Source: Limnochorda pilosa
Lineage (GTDB): Bacteria > Bacillota > Limnochordia > Limnochordales > Limnochordaceae
Length of the DNA: 64,000 nucleotides
Reading direction: 5' to 3'
Assembly (NCBI RefSeq): GCF_001544015.1
Contig: NZ_AP014924.1
Span: forward strand, 930,001-994,000
Shown here: positions 59,631-64,000 of the stretch, piece by piece
How the letters are laid out: every line of letters starts with the position of its first letter
Numbering within the stretch: the stretch's first letter is position 1
Made by a program: the position numbers and the translations under genes
The notes under the pieces: model-generated
The model's input: the letters and a program-made list of their open reading frames with translations, nothing else
What the model was told of the DNA's origin: nothing
The model's database searches: none

Positions 59631-59896
59631 ATGGCTCACTCCTTGGGCAGATGCTGCTCTACTATACGAGACGGTGACAAGGTGAGTCACCGCATCCGCC
59701 GCCGGGCGCACCGATGGGGGTAGCCGCCGAGGTACCGGCTCATCCGCCACTGGAACGAGGTCGTCGAGACGGCGAGGGGGCTGCGGATGGCGGGGAGCCT
59801 GTAGATCTCCGCGGTCAGGGAGCCTTCACCCTCACGTACCGTCCCGAAGCGAAGTCCGCTCGAGCCACTTGTTGGAAAGACCTGCCATTGCTGTGA

Positions 59897-60079
59897 TCAA
59901 CACAAGTCCTTTTGCCCCCGGGTCGCCCTGAAGGCCCAGGCTCCCCAGTGGCGGATCGCTCCCGCAGGTTCCATCAGGACCAGCGCCACGAGGACGACGC
60001 CTGCCCGGCACGTGATCTCCTCGACGGTGGCCCGCTCGTAGCCCACCTCCCTGAAGCAGGCCAGGGCGGCCTCAGCCAT
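59897..60079 (-). pseudogene. TetR-type regulator, N-terminal fragment
   Basis: MAEAALACFREVGYERATVE, EITCRAGV is the start of a TetR HTH domain; the recognition helix (usually KGTLYHYF-like) and all the rest are replaced by unrelated sequence. Confidence 0.6.
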
Positions 60080-60130
60080 TGCGAATGAGAGATCAGGGGT
60101 ACACGCCCGGCACGCCCTGCCGACCCGGAG

Positions 60131-60228
60131 GTCACGGATCGAGCTTCAGAACGTATTCCGGCTGATCCCCGTTGGGATCTCCGGTAGGCCGGAACCCAAA
60201 CCGCCGGCAGAACGGCTCCGGGCTCGCC
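60131..60228 (-). pseudogene. GNAT acetyltransferase, C-terminal scrap
   Basis: PEPFCRRFGFRPTGDPNGDQ, PEYVLKLDP, stop TGA 60133-60131. This is the usual end (FY.r.GF.pTG) of a GNAT protein; no upstream part found. Confidence 0.5.
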
Positions 60229-60287
60229 GGACCCGTCCCACAACTGGGTCTCCTCTGCGCTGCGGACGGCGCCATCCTCTTCCCCGG

Positions 60288-62549
60288 TCATGGTGTCGGC
60301 CTCCCCATACACTGCCCCGCTTCCGCGACGATCCGCTCTACCGTCGTCTCGTCAACGGCGCCCTGGCTCAGCATCGGGAGCTTCTTCAGCGGCAGCTCGA
60401 GCACGAATGGCGGTAGCGGCCCCTCGCCGAACTGCCCGGCCACTTCCGCCGGCAGCAACCGCTCCAGCGTCGACCTGCCTGCCGGATGCTCCAGCCAGGC
60501 CCGGATCGAGGAGTCGGCGTCCAGGAGTTGCTCGGCCCGCACGCCCTCGACCAGCCTGACCGTGGCCTCCCCTCGGATGTCACGAGACGACGCACCGACC
60601 AGCAGGTCATATTCGCCTGGTTCGGCCACCCATCCGCTCTTGTCTGGGTCGTAGTAGGAGAGATCCCTTATGGTGAGCGTAAAGGTGACGGGTTTCGACT
60701 GGCCGGGAGCCAGGTCGACTTTGGCGAACCCCTTCAACTCCTTCACCGGACGCGCCAGCCGTGACCGGCGAGGCCTCACGTAAAGCTGCACGACCTCCTC
60801 CCCCGGGCGCTCGCCGGTGTTGGTGATGGGAAGCGAGACCTCGAGGGAGCCCGCCGGCGTCATCTCACGACTGCTGAGGCTCAACGGTCCGTACGCGAAG
60901 GTCGTGTAGGAGAGCCCGTGACCGAAGGGGAAGAACGGGTCGACGCGTTTCGTATCGTAGTAGCGGTAGCCGATGAACAGCCCCTCGCCGTAGAAGACAC
61001 GCCCGTTCTCGCCGGGGAAGTTGAGATAGGACGGGTTATCCTCCAGCCGCGCCGGATAGGTCTCGGCCAGCTTGCCCGAGGGATTGACCTCGCCGAAGAG
61101 CAGGTCGGCCACCGCGCCGCCCGATGCCTGGCCTGCCAGGCCAGCCAACAGCAACGCAGGCACTCGATCCACCCAGTCTGCCAGAGAGACCGGCGCCCCG
61201 TTCTGCAGCACGACGGCGGTGCGGGGTTGGACCTCGACCACCGACTTGATCAGCTCCACGTGCCCGGCTGGCAGGTCCATCGCGCGACGGTCGTAGCCCT
61301 CCGATTCGACGCCGTCCGGGAGCCCTACGAAGACCAACGCGACCTCGGCGGCCCTCGCCGCTTCGACGGCGGCTCGCAGAAGCTCAGCATCAGCGGCTCC
61401 GTCCTCCCGGTACCCCTGGCAATAGGAGAAGCTCGCCTGAGGGGCGGCTTCACGGAGCTCGTCCAGCGGGACGTCCACCTTCGTCGGGTTGACGCGGGAA
61501 CTCCCGCCTCCCTGAAACTGCGGCACAACCCCCATCTGGCCCAAGACGGCCACCGAGCCGGGTCGAGCCGGGTCCAGGGGGAGCAGGGCCCCTTGGTTCT
61601 TGAGAAGCACCATCGAGGCGGCGGCCGCCCGTCTCGCCAGCTGGTGGTGAAGCTCGACATCCAGGCCTTCCGTCGAGCCCGCCTCCCGGTGGGCGCGGCG
61701 CACCAGGTCCAGGATCCGGAGGACCGCCCGGTCAAGGTCCCGCTCGTCGAGCCTGCCCGACCGTACGGCTTCCACGATGCGGGCGTCGTTGGCAGGGGAC
61801 GGACCGGGCATCTCGAGATCCAGACCCGCGGCCAGCCCTGACACCCGGTCTTCGACAGCACCCCAGTCGGAGATGACGACGCCTTCGAACCCCCACTCGT
61901 CCCGCAGGACATCGGTGAGGAGCTGGCGGTGCTGCGACGTATAGGTACCATTCAGGCGGTTGTACGAGCACATGATGCTCCAGGGCCGGGCTTTCTGCAC
62001 GGCGCGTTCGAACGCCGAAAGGTAGATCTCGCGCAACACTCGCTCGGGGATCTCGGCGCTGACGGTCATCCGATCTGTCTCCTGGTTGTTGGCGGCGAAG
62101 TGCTTGAGACAGGTGCCAACGCCGGTGGACTGAACCCCTTCGATATAGGCTGCCGCCAGATCGCCGGCCAGGTAGGGATCCTCCGAGAAGTACTCGAAGT
62201 TGCGGCCGCACAGAGGCGTGCGCTTCATGTTGACCCCGGGGGCGAGGAGAACGTGCACCCCGAGGGCCCGGCTTTCTGATCCCAGTGCCTGGCCGATCTC
62301 ACGCACAAGGTCCCGATCCCATGAGCACGCGAGGCTGGAAGCGGTGGGAAAACAGGTGGCCGGGATGCTCCGACTCAGGAGCTGACCTTCCTCAGCAGGC
62401 CGCCGAAGCCCGTGAGGCCCGTCGGAGACCACAATGGAGGGGATGCCGAGGCGCGCGATGGCTTCGGTGGTCCAGGCGGTTGCACCAGAGCAGAGGGACG
62501 CCTTCTCTTCCAGGGTCATCTGGCGTACGAGGGCTTCCAGATCCTCCAT
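60288..62549 (-). CDS. GH3 family beta-glucosidase
   Basis: 753 residues from ATG 62549 (GGGGAGG ~10 nt upstream). Barrel domain with GVNMKRTPLCGRNFEYFSED, KHFAANNQETDR, nucleophile Asp in VVISDWGAVED. Second domain with VLGQMGVVPQFQGGGSSRVN, then FGHGLSYTTFAYGPLSLSSR and a fibronectin-III-like C-terminus. No signal peptide: hydrolyses imported beta-glucosides. Divergent from an oligosaccharide/peptide-type binding protein gene, a plausible feeding importer. Confidence 0.95.
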   Translation of the reverse strand: MEDLEALVRQMTLEEKASLCSGATAWTTEAIARLGIPSIVVSDGPHGLRRPAEEGQLLSRSIPATCFPTASSLACSWDRDLVREIGQALGSESRALGVHVLLAPGVNMKRTPLCGRNFEYFSEDPYLAGDLAAAYIEGVQSTGVGTCLKHFAANNQETDRMTVSAEIPERVLREIYLSAFERAVQKARPWSIMCSYNRLNGTYTSQHRQLLTDVLRDEWGFEGVVISDWGAVEDRVSGLAAGLDLEMPGPSPANDARIVEAVRSGRLDERDLDRAVLRILDLVRRAHREAGSTEGLDVELHHQLARRAAAASMVLLKNQGALLPLDPARPGSVAVLGQMGVVPQFQGGGSSRVNPTKVDVPLDELREAAPQASFSYCQGYREDGAADAELLRAAVEAARAAEVALVFVGLPDGVESEGYDRRAMDLPAGHVELIKSVVEVQPRTAVVLQNGAPVSLADWVDRVPALLLAGLAGQASGGAVADLLFGEVNPSGKLAETYPARLEDNPSYLNFPGENGRVFYGEGLFIGYRYYDTKRVDPFFPFGHGLSYTTFAYGPLSLSSREMTPAGSLEVSLPITNTGERPGEEVVQLYVRPRRSRLARPVKELKGFAKVDLAPGQSKPVTFTLTIRDLSYYDPDKSGWVAEPGEYDLLVGASSRDIRGEATVRLVEGVRAEQLLDADSSIRAWLEHPAGRSTLERLLPAEVAGQFGEGPLPPFVLELPLKKLPMLSQGAVDETTVERIVAEAGQCMGRPTP

Positions 62550-62742
62550 GGCATGGATACCTCCCCTGGGCAGGTCCTGCTGTGCCGGGCCATGGATGGG
62601 GTTCGATCGACGACCCCGCGCTCCTGCCGGCGGCCCGTGACCTGGAACCTGGCGACATCGCGCGGGAGGGACGTCCGGCACCCGACGCTCTCACGGCCGG
62701 AAGGGAACTGTGGGTCGATCCCGGAATGCTACGAATGGGCAG

Positions 62743-62762
62743 GAGAGTTAATGATGACTCTC
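62743..62762. promoter_or_regulatory. inverted-repeat operator candidate between divergent genes
   Basis: GAGAGT (62743-62748), 8 bp, ACTCTC (62757-62762). It is placed between the beta-glucosidase start (62549) and the binding-protein start (62842), where one repressor could serve both. Family of regulator unknown. Confidence 0.45.
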
Positions 62763-62841
62763 TTGCATTTCGAGTCTTGGGCGTCCGGCAAGGCCCGGCA
62801 CCTCGGCCGGAGGAGAACGGTTACAAGAGGAGGGTGTCCAC

Positions 62842-64000
62842 GTGAGAGACGTGATCCGTGCGCTGGCTGTCGTGGCATTCGTCCTGGCGGCTGCCTGTAT
62901 GGCCGCCTCACCGGCACTCGCTCAGGTCCTTCCCCGCGGTGAGACCATGTACTTCGCCGGATTCCAGTGGGGTCCCGTGACGCACTTCAATCCTCTGGCA
63001 CCCAACCCGCCCTGGCCTCTCGGCTCCAACGCCAACCCGGACCAGCAGGGGCCCGGATATGTCTACGAGACGCTCTTCCTGTACAACATCGTCCATGGCC
63101 AGTATGAGCCGCTGCTCGGCCGCGAGATGAACTGGGTCGACCCCAACACGCTGCGTATCGTGCTGCAGCCAGGCACCCGGTGGCAGGACGGTCGAGCCTT
63201 GACTTCAGCCGACGTCGTCTTCACCTTCCAGCTCGCTCAACGGTACGCTCTCGGCTACAGCTCGTTCTGGCAGTACGTGAAGTCCATGAGGGCGATCGAC
63301 GACCGAACGGTGGAGATCGCTCTCGACCCGTCCAAGCCTAACCGCCCGCTCGTCAACCAGTACGTCTCCTTCGTCATGATCCTGCCGCAGCACATCTGGG
63401 GTTCGGTGGCGGACCAGGGACGCACTGCACTCCTGCAGTTCGAGAACCTGAATCCGGTCGGCTCCGGCCCCTACAAGGTCCAGGCTTACTCGGCCGAGCG
63501 GATCGTCCTGGAGCGATTCGACGGCTACTGGGGCAAGTCCGTCTACGGCATGCCGGTGCCCAGGTACCTGGTCCATCCTATCTTCAAGAGCAACGACGCC
63601 GGGAACCTCGCGCTCGAGCAGGCCCAGGTCGACTGGTCGCAGCAGTTCGTACCGCGGGTGTGGACCATCCCCAACGTGAAGACCTGGCTCGACGAGGAAC
63701 CGTACTACGTGCCTGGCTCGATTCCGCTGATGATCATCAACGTGCAGCGCCCGGGTCTGGCCAACGCGCTGGTGCGCAGGGCGCTGGCATTCTCCATCGA
63801 CTACGCGCTCATCGCCCGCACCGCCATGTCCAGTTACTCGGAACCTGCCAGGTCCAGCCTGATCCTGCCCACGGGCGTTGAGGCCCGGTACTTCGACGTG
63901 GAGAACGTAGAGCAGTACGGCTGGGAGTACGACCCGGACAGGGCGGTAGAGATCCTGGAGGAGGAACTCAACGCCAGGAAGGGCTCCGATGGCATCTACG
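62842..64000 (+). CDS. ABC transporter substrate-binding protein, family 5 (partial)
   Basis: GTG 62842 with AGGAGG 8 nt upstream; 386 codons are visible and it runs off the right edge. Signal peptide (VIRALAVVAFVLAAACMAAS..ALA). SBP_bac_5 blocks: YVYETLFLYNIVHGQYEPLL, LQPGTRWQDGRALTSADVVF, NPVGSGPYKV, RFDGYWG, QRPGLANALVRRALAFSIDY. Binds peptides or, in systems beside GH3 genes, cello- or beta-oligosaccharides. Confidence 0.94.
   Translation, partial: MRDVIRALAVVAFVLAAACMAASPALAQVLPRGETMYFAGFQWGPVTHFNPLAPNPPWPLGSNANPDQQGPGYVYETLFLYNIVHGQYEPLLGREMNWVDPNTLRIVLQPGTRWQDGRALTSADVVFTFQLAQRYALGYSSFWQYVKSMRAIDDRTVEIALDPSKPNRPLVNQYVSFVMILPQHIWGSVADQGRTALLQFENLNPVGSGPYKVQAYSAERIVLERFDGYWGKSVYGMPVPRYLVHPIFKSNDAGNLALEQAQVDWSQQFVPRVWTIPNVKTWLDEEPYYVPGSIPLMIINVQRPGLANALVRRALAFSIDYALIARTAMSSYSEPARSSLILPTGVEARYFDVENVEQYGWEYDPDRAVEILEEELNARKGSDGIY

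Overview
Kind of organism. The window is GC-rich bacterial DNA with strong AGGAGG-type ribosome binding sites, many GTG/TTG starts, sigma-A-like promoters, an ECF vitamin-type transporter and several sugar-uptake genes. This fits a high-GC member or relative of the Bacillota (Limnochordia- or Symbiobacteria-like), but no marker gene in the window proves it. The placement is inference.

Layout. 1-309: 5' part of a NuoE-like Fe-S protein running off the left edge, preceded by a Rex-like operator. 937-4054: complete ECF transporter (S, T, A, A'). 4062-6858: a small acidic secreted protein with three 11-bp direct repeats in its promoter, convergent with an OmpR-type two-component pair. 7028-9316: ABC permease and ATPase; the ATPase is cut before Walker B and joined in frame to the back half of an IS110 transposase. 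9221-12653: truncated phosphotransferase, gene scraps, a PQQ-type sugar dehydrogenase and a GNAT enzyme. 12791-14203: MATE efflux pump.

14296-24424 is the most striking region: a chromosomal integron. Thirteen attC or attC-like sites separate about thirteen cassettes, all on the minus strand. A sigma-A-like promoter sits in the attI position and an integron-type tyrosine recombinase gene lies upstream in the same orientation (an 'inverse' arrangement). The integrase carries two 1-nt deletions that remove the catalytic His/Tyr end. Cargo includes HicBA toxin-antitoxin, a protein ending in a TIR/deoxyribosyltransferase-like domain, a HEPN-like protein, two acetyltransferases, a P-loop kinase, NTF2-like and membrane proteins: a stress/defence type of load.

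24.8-32.5 kb is a decaying accessory zone: intact DUF429, D-threonine aldolase-like, DinB and LysE genes are interspersed with pseudogenes broken by single stops, frameshifts or deletions.

32.5-51.6 kb is a long minus-strand block. It combines a sugar ABC importer, two SIS-domain proteins, a BadF/BadG-type sugar kinase, a GntR/UTRA regulator, a DUF6259 glycosidase-like protein and many phosphoesterases (alkaline phosphatase, two EEP enzymes, PHP, calcineurin-like). I read it as a locus for uptake and breakdown of a phosphate-bearing (amino)sugar polymer or glycoside.

51.9-54.0 kb is a mobile-element scar: IS21 istA fragment, full-length IS110, a 145-bp giant palindrome and a gene truncated by it. 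54.1-57.1 kb is a TetR-controlled ABC-2 exporter operon. 57.2-64.0 kb holds a TIM-barrel protein, fragments, a GH3 beta-glucosidase and, divergently, the start of a family-5 solute-binding protein.
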